Positions 43,929 to 52,793 of a stretch of DNA of 64,000 nucleotides are shown here, one piece after another. The DNA is from Nostoc sp. UHCC 0702 (lineage in GTDB: Bacteria; Cyanobacteriota; Cyanobacteriia; Cyanobacteriales; Nostocaceae): positions 7,407,501 to 7,471,500 of the forward strand of contig CP071065.1 in NCBI GenBank assembly GCA_017164015.1, read 5' to 3'. The stretch's first letter is position 1. Each line of letters begins with the position of its first letter. Both the position numbers and the translations under genes were made by a program. The notes under the pieces were generated by a model. That model did no database searches, had not been told where the DNA came from, and was given only the letters and a program-made list of their open reading frames with translations.

Positions 43929-46718
43929 ATGCAAAACTACGAGCGTTGTAGCCCGCTCTCCCCCCAGAGGCAAATTGGTACGGGAACAAATGTTGATGAA
44001 AAGGTCATGTTCTTTTCAATTGGAGATGACGCCCAACTTTATTTATTTGAGCAAGAGAATGGTTCGACTAATGGTTGGTCGCAACTAAATCTTACAGATG
44101 GTTTAGGTGTTGAAGTACATCATTTTGCTGTAGCTCAAGATAAAGAGCGCAAGCCAGTTGTGGCCATCGCCTGCTCTAAATCTGATCGACCGAATGATAC
44201 GTTGATATATCACACTAGCGATTTTGCACCAGACACACAAAGCCGTTGGAAATCGGAGGGGTATCCTGGCGCGATAGGAACCGTGCAGCGATTTGCTGTT
44301 GGAACTAGCAGCTACAACAACCAAGTATGGATCGCCTATGCGGCTGTAAAAGACGAAAATGTAACGACATACTATGTAAACGCCTCTGCTAAATCGTGGG
44401 AGCCTGCAACCGTGCGGCTACCGGAAAACACTAAGGAAGTTCTGGGACTGGAGATTGGTCATATTGTCAGTGACGAGAAAGTTAAGCGTCCTGGGGAGCG
44501 CCCTTTTTCCGAAGCAACGGTGTATGTGCTGTGTAGAACTCTCGAAGGAACTTCAAGGCTGATTACGAGTACGGCTCCGGGAGGAAGAAAAAATCATCCT
44601 ATCGCTGTGGAGAAAGAAGCTGCGGCAATTGCCATAACGCCGGATGGTCAGGGCAATACTCTCTTGTTCGTTGGTGGTAAAAAGCTCTATTTCTACGATG
44701 TGAAGGCAGAAACGGGAGATCCTAACGCTCCTACGCCAGAGTCAGTGGGAGCTGTTTTAATTGGTGAATTTCACCAACCAGTTAAAACACTAGCTTACGA
44801 CAAGAATATCCCAGATATGCTGGATATTTGGATTCATACGGCAGAAGGCAATCTTTCCTACGTTTACCAAACCAAAGACGGTCATTGGAGTTCTCCAATC
44901 GCGCTCAAAAAGCAGGTGGCTAAAGTAACGACTTGGAAGAATCCGAAAACAAATGCGATCGAACTGTTTTATATAGATGCAAACAAACAGCTGTATCGCT
45001 TGACCCAAGACCCAAACACAACGCTATGGGATCAAAGTCGCATTAATACCAAAAATTTGGATAAAAGCGTTGAATTTAATTCGTTTGTAACTCAAATTCG
45101 ACTGAGTGGAACGGACTTGGAAACTATTAAGAAGCCGTTACGGGTTTTTGCATCCGAGCTGGCGACAGTGGTTATTAATGGCAATACTTACTACATTGAC
45201 TCGCACTCACCAGCAGAATGTGAAGTAGACATCCAAGGATGTTTGACGATTATAAACCGCATTGATACTCTATCTTCACCCGTCTTTCGCGTAGAAGCCG
45301 ACTTTTTGGAGTCTCCTGTAGAAGTTAATCCCATAGCGGAAGTTAAAGCAAAACTACGGGAAGCAGTAAAGAAAATGGGAGACAATCCCTCAGAATTTGT
45401 CAACGCTAAGGTGCAAGGTTCTGATGGAAGCGAGCAATCGCTGTTATCTGAGAAGTACCGAACCGAAAATAACGTGCGAGCTGCACATGGGGCTTTGTCG
45501 AAACTTCTCGAATTAGATGATGCCTCATCTAGTCAATCATCTGGAGGATTTAACAATCGCATTAACGTAAACCAGCTACCAGATGACTATCGGTGGGAAG
45601 TAGATTTTACTGGTGTTTCTCCTGTTGTAAAATTCGCCAGCGACGTTGCTAATGATATTTTGTCTGTTGCTACTGATGTTTACCACTTCTTTGGCAATGT
45701 TGTGGAAGCTGTAAAAGAGGGCGATTGGGGACGAGTGCAACGCATGGTAGTAGAAAAAGTTGAACAGGGCGTGCGTATCGTGATCCATATTGGCGAAAAA
45801 ATATTACACTATTTCGTCGAGTTTTTGGAACAGGTTTGGGAAAAGATCGATTGGTTTCTAAAGGAAGTGCTAGGCATTGACCTCGGTAAGTTTTTGAAAT
45901 GGTTAGGGTTCATCTTTGGATGGAAGGATATTTTGCGAACGCATAAAGTTTTGGTTCATACTGTTAACCTTAACCTTGATAAGTTGATTGATAGTATTGA
46001 TGGCGCAGAAGCGTATATAAAACAGCTTTTTGAAGTGCTAAGAGAAAAGCTTGGTATTGTCAAACAGGCAAAGTTGCCTGACGAGTTAAAAAATAAATCG
46101 CTTGGGGGACTCCAGCAAGAGCATAAATCTCCTCTGATGTCGTCGCCGGATCTAAATTGGTCGTCCTATCAGCTACAGCATGGAGGCGTTATGGAAGCGA
46201 AAAGCTCTGATACATCTCCCTTCTCTCAATTGCTGGACGGCAAAATACCAACATTTCCAGATGAGAAAATGTCTATTCTTGAAAACGTATTGAAGCAAAT
46301 TGAAGCTGAGTTCAGTAACGTTGATAGCATCGGACAACTCTCGATTGGTGACTTTGCTGAAAAAGTGCTGCACGTAATTGAATACGCAGTTATTGAGTTG
46401 GTAGAAACAGCCGTTCTGTCACTCTTTGAGGCGGTAAAGATAGTCTTAGAAGGGCTAAAAGCCATTTTAAACAAGCGATGGGATGTACCTTTATTGACGT
46501 GGCTCTATGAGGAAGTTATTGCTCCGGGTAGCCAATTGACTCTCCTAGACGTTTTATGCCTACTCGTTGCAATCCCAACAACAGCTATCTATAAGGCTAC
46601 CTTTGACAAGTCGCCTTGGAGTGAGGGAGCCGACGAGCAAATCTTAGCGGCTAAGACTTATGATGCCTTGCAAGAAAGTATGGGACATTCCCCCAGCACA
46701 TCATTGTTGCAATTGTGA
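43929..46718 (+). CDS. Large beta-propeller plus amphipathic-helix protein, unidentified
   Basis: From ATG 43929 (MQNYERCSPLSPQRQIGTGT) the product is 929 aa; the frame is open further up into the IS4 end, so the native N-terminus may have been cut. Residues about 10-370 look like a lectin-type beta-propeller, with repeated YxxxxDGxWSSPI-like blades (TKDGHWSSPIALKKQ, NAIELFYIDANKQLYRLTQD). Then comes a middle domain with INGNTYYIDSHSP. From about 545 to the C-terminus there are long amphipathic helices (VVEKVEQGVRIVIHIGEKIL, FLKWLGFIFGWKDILRTHKV) and a hydrophobic segment near 860-885. No signal peptide is seen. The layout suggests surface binding plus membrane interaction, such as a toxin or effector; that is inference. 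The gene at 46783 follows after 64 bases. Confidence 0.7.
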   Translation: MQNYERCSPLSPQRQIGTGTNVDEKVMFFSIGDDAQLYLFEQENGSTNGWSQLNLTDGLGVEVHHFAVAQDKERKPVVAIACSKSDRPNDTLIYHTSDFAPDTQSRWKSEGYPGAIGTVQRFAVGTSSYNNQVWIAYAAVKDENVTTYYVNASAKSWEPATVRLPENTKEVLGLEIGHIVSDEKVKRPGERPFSEATVYVLCRTLEGTSRLITSTAPGGRKNHPIAVEKEAAAIAITPDGQGNTLLFVGGKKLYFYDVKAETGDPNAPTPESVGAVLIGEFHQPVKTLAYDKNIPDMLDIWIHTAEGNLSYVYQTKDGHWSSPIALKKQVAKVTTWKNPKTNAIELFYIDANKQLYRLTQDPNTTLWDQSRINTKNLDKSVEFNSFVTQIRLSGTDLETIKKPLRVFASELATVVINGNTYYIDSHSPAECEVDIQGCLTIINRIDTLSSPVFRVEADFLESPVEVNPIAEVKAKLREAVKKMGDNPSEFVNAKVQGSDGSEQSLLSEKYRTENNVRAAHGALSKLLELDDASSSQSSGGFNNRINVNQLPDDYRWEVDFTGVSPVVKFASDVANDILSVATDVYHFFGNVVEAVKEGDWGRVQRMVVEKVEQGVRIVIHIGEKILHYFVEFLEQVWEKIDWFLKEVLGIDLGKFLKWLGFIFGWKDILRTHKVLVHTVNLNLDKLIDSIDGAEAYIKQLFEVLREKLGIVKQAKLPDELKNKSLGGLQQEHKSPLMSSPDLNWSSYQLQHGGVMEAKSSDTSPFSQLLDGKIPTFPDEKMSILENVLKQIEAEFSNVDSIGQLSIGDFAEKVLHVIEYAVIELVETAVLSLFEAVKIVLEGLKAILNKRWDVPLLTWLYEEVIAPGSQLTLLDVLCLLVAIPTTAIYKATFDKSPWSEGADEQILAAKTYDALQESMGHSPSTSLLQL

Positions 46719-46782
46719 TATCTCAAACGTTTAATTACATCTTGTCCATCTCAATATTTCATTCTCGGTAATAGGAGAAAAT

Positions 46783-47838
46783 ATGTCCACAGATAATGAG
46801 CCGCAAAAACAGAAGTTGCAAGAAGCGAACAATAAAAAAACGGATACTGCGGGAAAATTAAATGAGCTTAAAAATGATTGGGATAGACTAAACGAGGAGT
46901 TAGAAAATAAAACCACTAATAAAGCTTACCGAGATAAAGGAAAGCAAATAAAGAAAGACTATGACAGCATTAAAGAGTCCTTTATTAAAACAGAACTTAA
47001 CGAGAACAAGACAATTGATGAACTTGATAAGATAATTAATGAGTTTAACAGCATTCAACAACGGGTAACAACAACTAAGGATGATATTTCAAACCTCATA
47101 AACAACATAAAAAATCTTGACGACGCAGCCGCAAATGACGAGAAACACCCAACAGCTGTGATGGTCTTCGGCATAGCATCGGGTATCACAACGATTTTAT
47201 ATGGAGTGAGCGATGGGCTGCTTTTGGCTGTCCAGGAAAGTCAAAAAAAGGAACCTGGCAAGAGGTTAGTGACAGCGCACGCAGTATTGGGTTTATTGGC
47301 AAACACATTCGGGTTAGCAGCGACTCTATTTTCAACAAAGAGAAGAGACTCAGTGTTTGATAACTGGGATGCGAGTCTTACCCTTGTCCAGATGATTCCT
47401 AACTTCATCGATATGATAGCTATTAACCAAACGACGGAAGACATAAATAGGCTTTACGCACCTAAACAGGTCGTGCCTGAGAGTCAAGAGATAGTTCCTT
47501 TAAGCGATAACCCCGCGGAGCCAGCCAATGCTCAAATCGAACAAAATCAGCCCCCACAAAGTAGAAAGATCACAGATTATACCCCCATAATTGGAGCCGT
47601 GGTAGGAGGGGCGACAATCGGCTTAATCATATATTCACACACGCTCGATACGAACACAAAAACCAAAGACTTGAGATTAGCACAGTATATCTGCTTAGGG
47701 GCTGCCCCAATTGTTACAGCGCTAACTCTTATACCTGCTGTTAAAGGTAATCAATATTTCGTAGGGATTATAGTACTCATAGATATGGTACTTTACGTTG
47801 GAGCAGGGGGAATACAGATAACGCGCTCAGTGTCGTAA
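46783..47838 (+). CDS. Coiled-coil membrane protein, putative partner of the upstream large protein
   Basis: The 351-aa protein has a highly charged N-terminal coiled coil (residues 5-115, e.g. KLNELKNDWDRLNEELENKT). About five membrane spans follow in two groups (about 125-190 and 260-348, e.g. VMVFGIASGITTILYGVSDG, YTPIIGAVVGGATIGLIIYS), separated by a Pro/Gln-rich loop. AGGAG lies 5-9 bases before the ATG. The 64-base spacing and shared strand suggest an operon with the large protein. It could be an immunity, transport or pore partner. I do not recognise the family. Confidence 0.65.
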   Translation: MSTDNEPQKQKLQEANNKKTDTAGKLNELKNDWDRLNEELENKTTNKAYRDKGKQIKKDYDSIKESFIKTELNENKTIDELDKIINEFNSIQQRVTTTKDDISNLINNIKNLDDAAANDEKHPTAVMVFGIASGITTILYGVSDGLLLAVQESQKKEPGKRLVTAHAVLGLLANTFGLAATLFSTKRRDSVFDNWDASLTLVQMIPNFIDMIAINQTTEDINRLYAPKQVVPESQEIVPLSDNPAEPANAQIEQNQPPQSRKITDYTPIIGAVVGGATIGLIIYSHTLDTNTKTKDLRLAQYICLGAAPIVTALTLIPAVKGNQYFVGIIVLIDMVLYVGAGGIQITRSVS

Positions 47839-47944
47839 ATGAGACATCCTAGCGAAATAGACAGAACGAAGATGTGAAAAGAGAAATCGCTTTCCTCGTC
47901 TCTAGCAGGCAGAGTAGCTTGATTGTAGCTGTTTCCCCAATTGT

Positions 47945-48046
47945 GCGATCGCCCCTCATCTTGAATCAAACCCTTTTTAACCGGATTGCGATCGCCCTAC
48001 CTGTCCCAGAGAGCGATCGCTTTTGTGTGGAGAGAAGAGCGATCGC
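47945..48046. repeat. Cluster of four HIP1 octamers
   Basis: GCGATCGC occurs at 47945, 47988, 48013 and 48039, four copies in 102 bases of non-coding DNA. HIP1 is otherwise scattered through the host genes, and none was seen in the two genes just upstream (43929-47838). Confidence 0.7.
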
Positions 48047-48089
48047 AGTGCATAACTGAATGCGGCTGAAATTGAGTTATGTCCAAATA

Positions 48090-48500
48090 TTAAGAATGAA
48101 AAGGATTAATAATCCTTAATTGATCATCTATCTGCTGACCATCTTGTAAATCTTCACTGTAGAGAATCTGACAACCCACTTCTAAGGCACTCGCTACAAT
48201 TAAGCTATCAAAGTAACTATACTGATAACGTTCCGCTAAATTTAAAGCCGTTTCAATGGTGGTAACGGAAACGTTCGCAATTTCAAACTGTTTGGTATAT
48301 TCTTTAACAACAGCCCTAATTTGAGAGTATTCTAAAAGAAATTTCCGTTTTAAAACATTAATTGTTTCATTGAGAACTTGGGTGCTAATCCAAGCTTCAC
48401 CTGATTGAACACACTCAATGGCACGCTGTTGTTTATCGGGTTCATCCTGAGAATACCCATAGATAAGGATATTAGTATCAAGAAAAACTCTATCGGACAT
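48090..48500 (-). CDS. PIN-domain toxin (VapC-like)
   Basis: From ATG 48500 (MSDRVFLDTNILIYGYSQDE) the product is 136 aa. The acidic PIN residues are visible: Asp in FLDTNILIY, Glu in LNETINVLKRK, and Asp pairs in SYFDSLIVASALE and LYSEDLQDGQ. PIN toxins are Mg-dependent ribonucleases that cleave tRNA, rRNA or mRNA. The start codon overlaps the end of the antitoxin gene by 11 bases, the usual antitoxin-first arrangement. The longer frame from 48524 would lie further inside the antitoxin gene and is less likely. Confidence 0.87.
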   Translation of the reverse strand: MSDRVFLDTNILIYGYSQDEPDKQQRAIECVQSGEAWISTQVLNETINVLKRKFLLEYSQIRAVVKEYTKQFEIANVSVTTIETALNLAERYQYSYFDSLIVASALEVGCQILYSEDLQDGQQIDDQLRIINPFHS

Positions 48501-48711
48501 TAGCCTCTTCTCGATTAAAGTCAAATCCTTGAGTATTTAAACAAATTGCGTTGAAAGTCACTTGTTTTGGCTTTTGCACAGGTTCTGACAAAAGTTCTGA
48601 GTCATTTAAAACAATCACACGGATAGCTTTACCTTCCCACTGAGATGAATATTCTGGGGGAATGACAACTGTAGCATTATGAATAATGGTCTTAAATTCA
48701 ATAGCTTCCAT
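48490..48711 (-). CDS. Antitoxin of the PIN toxin-antitoxin pair
   Basis: The 73-aa protein lies upstream of and overlaps the PIN toxin gene. The N-terminal half (FKTIIHNATVVIPPEYSSQW, then KAIRVIVL) has the short swapped-hairpin pattern of small DNA-binding antitoxins found with cyanobacterial PIN toxins. The C-terminal half (KPKQVTFNAICLNTQGFDFN) would wrap the toxin. It is assigned mainly from context and size. The pair is expected to be autoregulated. Confidence 0.75.
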   Translation of the reverse strand: MEAIEFKTIIHNATVVIPPEYSSQWEGKAIRVIVLNDSELLSEPVQKPKQVTFNAICLNTQGFDFNREEANVR

Positions 48712-48869
48712 AGGTTATACCGTTTTGGATTTGAGATTTTGGATTGATAAGGGGTGTCTTGGTAAGCTTTTCAGCCATCCATCTACTGATCCCAATTCTA
48801 TCAAAGTCTGTTTTGTGGTAAGAGTATTGAGTTGATAAAGTGCGATCGCTACTGAGGTATGAACCCGCA

Positions 48870-49472
48870 TCAGCCATTCTGCACCATCCAAACCAGAAAG
48901 CCCAAAATTTGCTCAACTGGTGGTAGTGGATAATCATTCAAGTCAATCGTCACAGTTTGCGCTTCTAGTTGGAGAAACCGCCAAACCGTACCGCTTGTCA
49001 CCGTTCCGAAAATCGTGGAAATCGGCTGCTGCTTGTTTTGATTAAAGCGTTGTGCTGCCACCATTTCGGCTAAACATTGTCCCAGTGCTGGTTTGAGGTC
49101 TTCTTTCTTCGCTTCCACTAAAACTACCGCCGGGGCTTTAATATACAATTGTTCTGGAGAGCGACTAATCAGAAAATCGACATAACCAGTCAAATCAACC
49201 TCTGGTTCCACGTTGAACTCTTCACCGGAAAAGACGCTTATTTGTCCATGAAGCTGACGTTTGACTTCTAACAAAACGGGATTGATAATACCTTCAGAGC
49301 GGGCTTTTTCACTACTGACTGCGATCGCCCAAGGCAGGGTTTCTTTCAATGTATCTTTGAGCAAAGAAGTCGGATTGACTGGGGAAATCTCTGGCAAAAA
49401 GCGATCGCCTTCAACAATCGTCAGTTGAAAATCATCTACAGCTTTACTCAGAGTAAATTTACTATAAGGCAT
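48870..49472 (-). CDS. PD-(D/E)XK nuclease-like protein
   Basis: The 200-aa protein has a core pattern of the PD-(D/E)XK fold: EVDLTGYVDFLIS (Asp), then APAVVLVEAKKEDLKPALGQ (the E-x-K motif) and a following Gln. An N-terminal helical part resembles proteins related to the nuclease subunit N-terminal region of type I restriction enzymes. Many cyanobacteria carry such stand-alone proteins of unknown role. It lies between the PIN pair and the XisI/XisH genes, a defence-like neighbourhood. Nuclease activity is unproven. Confidence 0.65.
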   Translation of the reverse strand: MPYSKFTLSKAVDDFQLTIVEGDRFLPEISPVNPTSLLKDTLKETLPWAIAVSSEKARSEGIINPVLLEVKRQLHGQISVFSGEEFNVEPEVDLTGYVDFLISRSPEQLYIKAPAVVLVEAKKEDLKPALGQCLAEMVAAQRFNQNKQQPISTIFGTVTSGTVWRFLQLEAQTVTIDLNDYPLPPVEQILGFLVWMVQNG

Positions 49473-49557
49473 AAAGGTTTTCCCAATCTGTTTTTCTTTT
49501 CTAGGACAAACACCCTACTTATCCCAGAGAGCGATCGCCTCTGTAACCTTTGTGCTT

Positions 49558-49905
49558 TTAGCCCACTGCATAGTCACTCATTTCCCGCATGAAAGGAGGA
49601 TGAAAACCTAGCACAATATCTTGTTTTGGTACGCCCAAATCGACTAAATCTGCTGCAATATCATGCTCCGTTGAATTGTAAAAAATCCAGATTTTCTCAT
49701 TGCGAATATCAAGATGTATTACACAATGATGTACCCAGCGTTTATGCTGCCAACCTAGATGCACAATTTGATAGTGATTGCGCTGCGTATCAAAAATAGT
49801 CTCAACCTCAATCTCACCATAAGCTGGCTTAACTTCTGCATAACCCATTAACAATTGCTGCACAATTTGCTGATAGCTCGTTAATTTATCCGTCACTCCT
49901 TCCAT
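49558..49905 (-). CDS. xisI: XisI family protein
   Basis: The 115-aa protein matches XisI, one of the proteins that control excision of the fdxN DNA element in Anabaena heterocysts. Typical segments are YQQIVQQLLMGYAEVKPAYG, VEVETIFD-like IEVETIFDTQRNHYQIVHLG, GWQHKRWVHHCVIHLDIRNE and WIFYNSTEHDIAADLVDLGV. Many cyanobacteria hold numerous xisH-xisI pairs unlinked to any fdxN element; this is one. Its start overlaps the end of xisH by 13 bases, so the two are translationally coupled. The partner is broken (see xisH). Confidence 0.92.
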   Translation of the reverse strand: MEGVTDKLTSYQQIVQQLLMGYAEVKPAYGEIEVETIFDTQRNHYQIVHLGWQHKRWVHHCVIHLDIRNEKIWIFYNSTEHDIAADLVDLGVPKQDIVLGFHPPFMREMSDYAVG

Positions 49906-50309
49906 AGTGAAATTTGCTCCAATTCAATATCGTAAACAATTATTTTTACGGAATTTTCTTGCAGCATTGAGGCGGGGAAATCAAGTTGAAAGAAACTGTT
50001 ATAGATTAAATCGGGCACAGCTAGATAGAGAATGCGATCGGGTTCTTCACGACGCAATGCAGCCCGATAGTTAATAAACTGCCCCAATGCTGTATGAAAC
50101 TCGGAAATTGCCGATGCAGTAGCCAAAAAACTTTTAACTTCCACTGCAATTTTCTCATCTCCTCGCTCCGCAGCCAGTAATCATTCTGCCCCCAAGTCAA
50201 TTTCCATATCTACACCACCTACTTTAATCTGAAGTGGATCGTGAGTCACATTCCACCCATCCTTGGCAAGAGCCGTCTTAACAACTTGATGAAAACGATC
50301 CTTAGCCAC
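49893..50309 (-). pseudogene. xisH: xisH interrupted by a single in-frame TGA
   Basis: Read on the minus strand from GTG 50309, the frame gives VAKDRFHQVVKTALAKDGWN, then VTHDPLQIKVGGVDMEIDLG, a TGA at 50183-50181, and after it, in the same frame, LLAAERGDEKIAVEVKSFLA and the rest of XisH. Total length with the stop is 138 codons, the normal size for XisH. XisH has a PD-(D/E)XK-like core (DLGAE... EVKSF), and the stop falls directly after the Glu of DLGAE. It is one base change from CGA (Arg). It may be a recent null allele, a sequencing error, or read-through. Confidence 0.88.
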
Positions 50310-50469
50310 AACAGACGATTTCGATCTAGAGGTGCAATTCAAACCTATCACACCGAACAAAGGAGCCATATCGCGTAGAAGTTTGAACCTCCCGACAGGT
50401 GAGGCAACGGGTGTAAGTAAATTTAATGAAAAAGGGCGGTTAGAAACCGCTTCTTATTCAGGCAAAACC

Positions 50470-50605
50470 CAATACGGTTCAGTTAGTGAAATTTAAACAT
50501 TGAAGATCCCCCTAAATCCCCCTTCAAAAGGGGGACTTTAAGAGTATAATTCCCCCCTTTTGAAGGGGGGCTAGGGGGGATCAAAACCTTAACTGAACCG
50601 TATTG
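50470..50605. mobile_element. 136-bp MITE with perfect 16-bp ends and 10-bp target duplication
   Basis: Ends CAATACGGTTCAGTTA (50470-50485) and its exact complement (50590-50605). The direct repeat AGGCAAAACC flanks it on both sides (50460-50469 and 50606-50615). The interior is a long G/C-run hairpin (GATCCCCCTAAATCCCCC and its complement). It lies inside another dispersed repeat (about 50435-50700, with AGTCCGCGTAGGCGGACT). No protein gene lies in 50310-50783. Confidence 0.85.
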
Positions 50606-50783
50606 AGGCAAAACCCACCTGCGTGGGTTGAAAAACCTTGATTCCTCATTAGTCCGCGTAGGCGGACTTGGCCTGTGTAGCCACGAATTCTATTCGTTAT
50701 TGCTCTAAGTTTACTTTGAAAATGCGATCGCTTTTTCAAGTTGCCTCAAGAAATTGAAAAATCTACCGCAAACTGTTAACCCA

Positions 50784-52793
50784 TTAAGGCGATCGCCAAA
50801 CCTTGATGGTATCATCTGCACTACCACTAACAAGGGTCTGTCTATCTTGGCTGATAGCTAGGGAAACAATTTGCTTGGTATGGGCAGAAATCTTATGTAT
50901 TAGTTTTCCCGTTTCTAAATTCCACAGCCGAATTTCTCCATCCAACCCTCCACTGGCGAGAATTTTAGCATCGGGACTGATCGCGATCGCTAAAACTGAA
51001 TACGAATGCCCTTCTAGGGTGCGAAGTAATTTACCTGTGTTTATATCCCACAACTTAATCGTTTTGTCAAGACTGCCACTGGCAAGAATACGATTATCGG
51101 GACTGATGGCTAGGCAAGTCACCCAACTTGTATGCTGGGGTAGGGTATAAAGTTGTTGACCAGTACGCATGTCCCAAACTCGGATGGTTTTATCTGTACT
51201 GCCGCTAGCAAGGGTCTGCCCGTTGGAACTGATAGCCACCGATAAAACTGGCAGGGAATGCCCGTAAAGGGTGCGTAGTCGTTGACCTGTGGTATAATTC
51301 CACAAGCGAACGGTTTTATCTGCGCTACCAGTGGCAATAATTTGATTATCGGAAGTGATAGCTATGGCATTATTCCAAGCTACATAGCCGTCGGCTTTGA
51401 TGCTGCGTATCTGTTGCCCATTACTCAGATTCCACTGCTTAATTGTTTCATCCAGACTACCGCTGGTGAGGGTTTGACCATCGGGGCTGATGGCAACTGA
51501 TAAAACTGGCAGCGAATGCCCGTAAATCGTGCGGATTAACTTGCCAGTTTGGAGATTCCATAGCTTGATTGTTCTGTCATGGCTGGCGCTGGCGATGGTT
51601 TGTCCGTCAGGCGCGATCGCTACAGATGAAACCGCCTCGGAGTGTCCAGTTAGCGTATTCACACTAGACAGATTTTTTGCCCATTCTTCTGCTGGGTCAG
51701 GCTTGACTAAAGAAATCCAGTTAAAATTCAATAAAGAAGGAATTAGCAATAAAATCACTGCACTAGCAGCGATCGCCCCAGCAACTACCATTACCAAAGT
51801 AGATCTAGCGCCAAAATTCCAACCAAAAGGACTACGGCTATAAGAACCTCGTCTGTATTGTGATGAATTTCTGGGAGGCTTTGATTTAACTTGCGTTTTC
51901 AGGGCGCGTTTAATCTCTGCTAACCTTTGCAAAATTACATTGGTACTTTGGGGGCGTTGACTAGGCGATCGCTTGATCAAATCATCAATTAAATCTGCTA
52001 ACAACGGCGAAATTCCAGCAGCATAATTGCGCCATCGCACCTCATCAGTATTAAAATCATAAATATCCGGGTCGTTCGGGTTCTTACCCGTCAATAAGTA
52101 AACAAAAGTGCGACCGATAGCAAAAAAATCTGATGTTAAAACCGCTTGACCATTCAGTTGTTCTGGTGGTGTAAAGCCTGGCGAATTTATACCTGTCACC
52201 TGCCCAGCAGCTTGTTTAAGCATATAAGTCTGCGTGACTTCCCTGACTGCCCCAAAGTCAATTAATACTAGTTGACCATCTGCTTTTAGCATAATATTGG
52301 ACGGCTTAATATCCCGATGGAAAAAGTTCTGCTGATGCACTTGATGCAGAATGGTAAATAATTCAATGAGCCATTCAAGTGCTAACTCTTGAGCTATGGG
52401 GCGATGACTGCGCTGTTGCAAATATTGCTCAAGATTTAGCCCTTCAATTTTCTCCATTACCAAGCAGTGCAGAGGCTCCTGATTATTTTTAGGGAAAAAG
52501 GTAAAGTATCCTGTACCCTTGGGAATTCCTGGATTATCCAGCTGAGTTAAGACTTGAGCTTCTTGTTGAAACAGCGATACCGCCTTGGAGTTATTGTGTA
52601 ACAGAACTTTGAGAACTTTTGTTGTACCACTGCGTTCAATTGCCTCATAAGTCTTGCCAAAGCCGCCACCTCCTAGCACGCCAACGACCCGATAACGCCC
52701 TTCAAGCAGCAATTCAGATCCACAACTCTGACAAAACAATGTAGAGTTATGATTTTGGGGGTTTGGGCAGTGAGGATTAATACAGAAGCTCAT
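50784..52793 (-). CDS. Ser/Thr protein kinase with zinc ribbon and WD40 repeats
   Basis: The 669-aa protein has an N-terminal zinc-ribbon (CINPHCPN ... FCQSCG). A Hanks-type kinase domain follows (about 31-295): glycine loop VLGGGGFGKTYEA, Lys in TKVLKVLL, catalytic loop HRDIKPSNIM and metal-binding DFG in LVLIDFGAVRE. A basic, Ser-rich linker precedes one membrane span (about 332-350, TLVMVVAGAIAASAVILLL). The C-terminal 290 residues are seven WD40 blades (ASGSLDKTIKLWDINTGKLL type). The kinase is cytoplasmic and the propeller would be outside the membrane or beside it. This architecture is common in filamentous cyanobacteria. Full catalytic motifs are present. Confidence 0.93.
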   Translation of the reverse strand: MSFCINPHCPNPQNHNSTLFCQSCGSELLLEGRYRVVGVLGGGGFGKTYEAIERSGTTKVLKVLLHNNSKAVSLFQQEAQVLTQLDNPGIPKGTGYFTFFPKNNQEPLHCLVMEKIEGLNLEQYLQQRSHRPIAQELALEWLIELFTILHQVHQQNFFHRDIKPSNIMLKADGQLVLIDFGAVREVTQTYMLKQAAGQVTGINSPGFTPPEQLNGQAVLTSDFFAIGRTFVYLLTGKNPNDPDIYDFNTDEVRWRNYAAGISPLLADLIDDLIKRSPSQRPQSTNVILQRLAEIKRALKTQVKSKPPRNSSQYRRGSYSRSPFGWNFGARSTLVMVVAGAIAASAVILLLIPSLLNFNWISLVKPDPAEEWAKNLSSVNTLTGHSEAVSSVAIAPDGQTIASASHDRTIKLWNLQTGKLIRTIYGHSLPVLSVAISPDGQTLTSGSLDETIKQWNLSNGQQIRSIKADGYVAWNNAIAITSDNQIIATGSADKTVRLWNYTTGQRLRTLYGHSLPVLSVAISSNGQTLASGSTDKTIRVWDMRTGQQLYTLPQHTSWVTCLAISPDNRILASGSLDKTIKLWDINTGKLLRTLEGHSYSVLAIAISPDAKILASGGLDGEIRLWNLETGKLIHKISAHTKQIVSLAISQDRQTLVSGSADDTIKVWRSP

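Noticed and set aside
48698..48937. 79-aa minus-strand ORF between antitoxin and PD-(D/E)XK gene
   Set aside because: It overlaps the end of the better-supported gene at 48870 in another frame and has no RBS or family features.
49558..50309. An fdxN-type excision element
   Set aside because: xisI and xisH homologues are present, but there is no xisF recombinase, no fdxN and no recognisable recombination site in the window.
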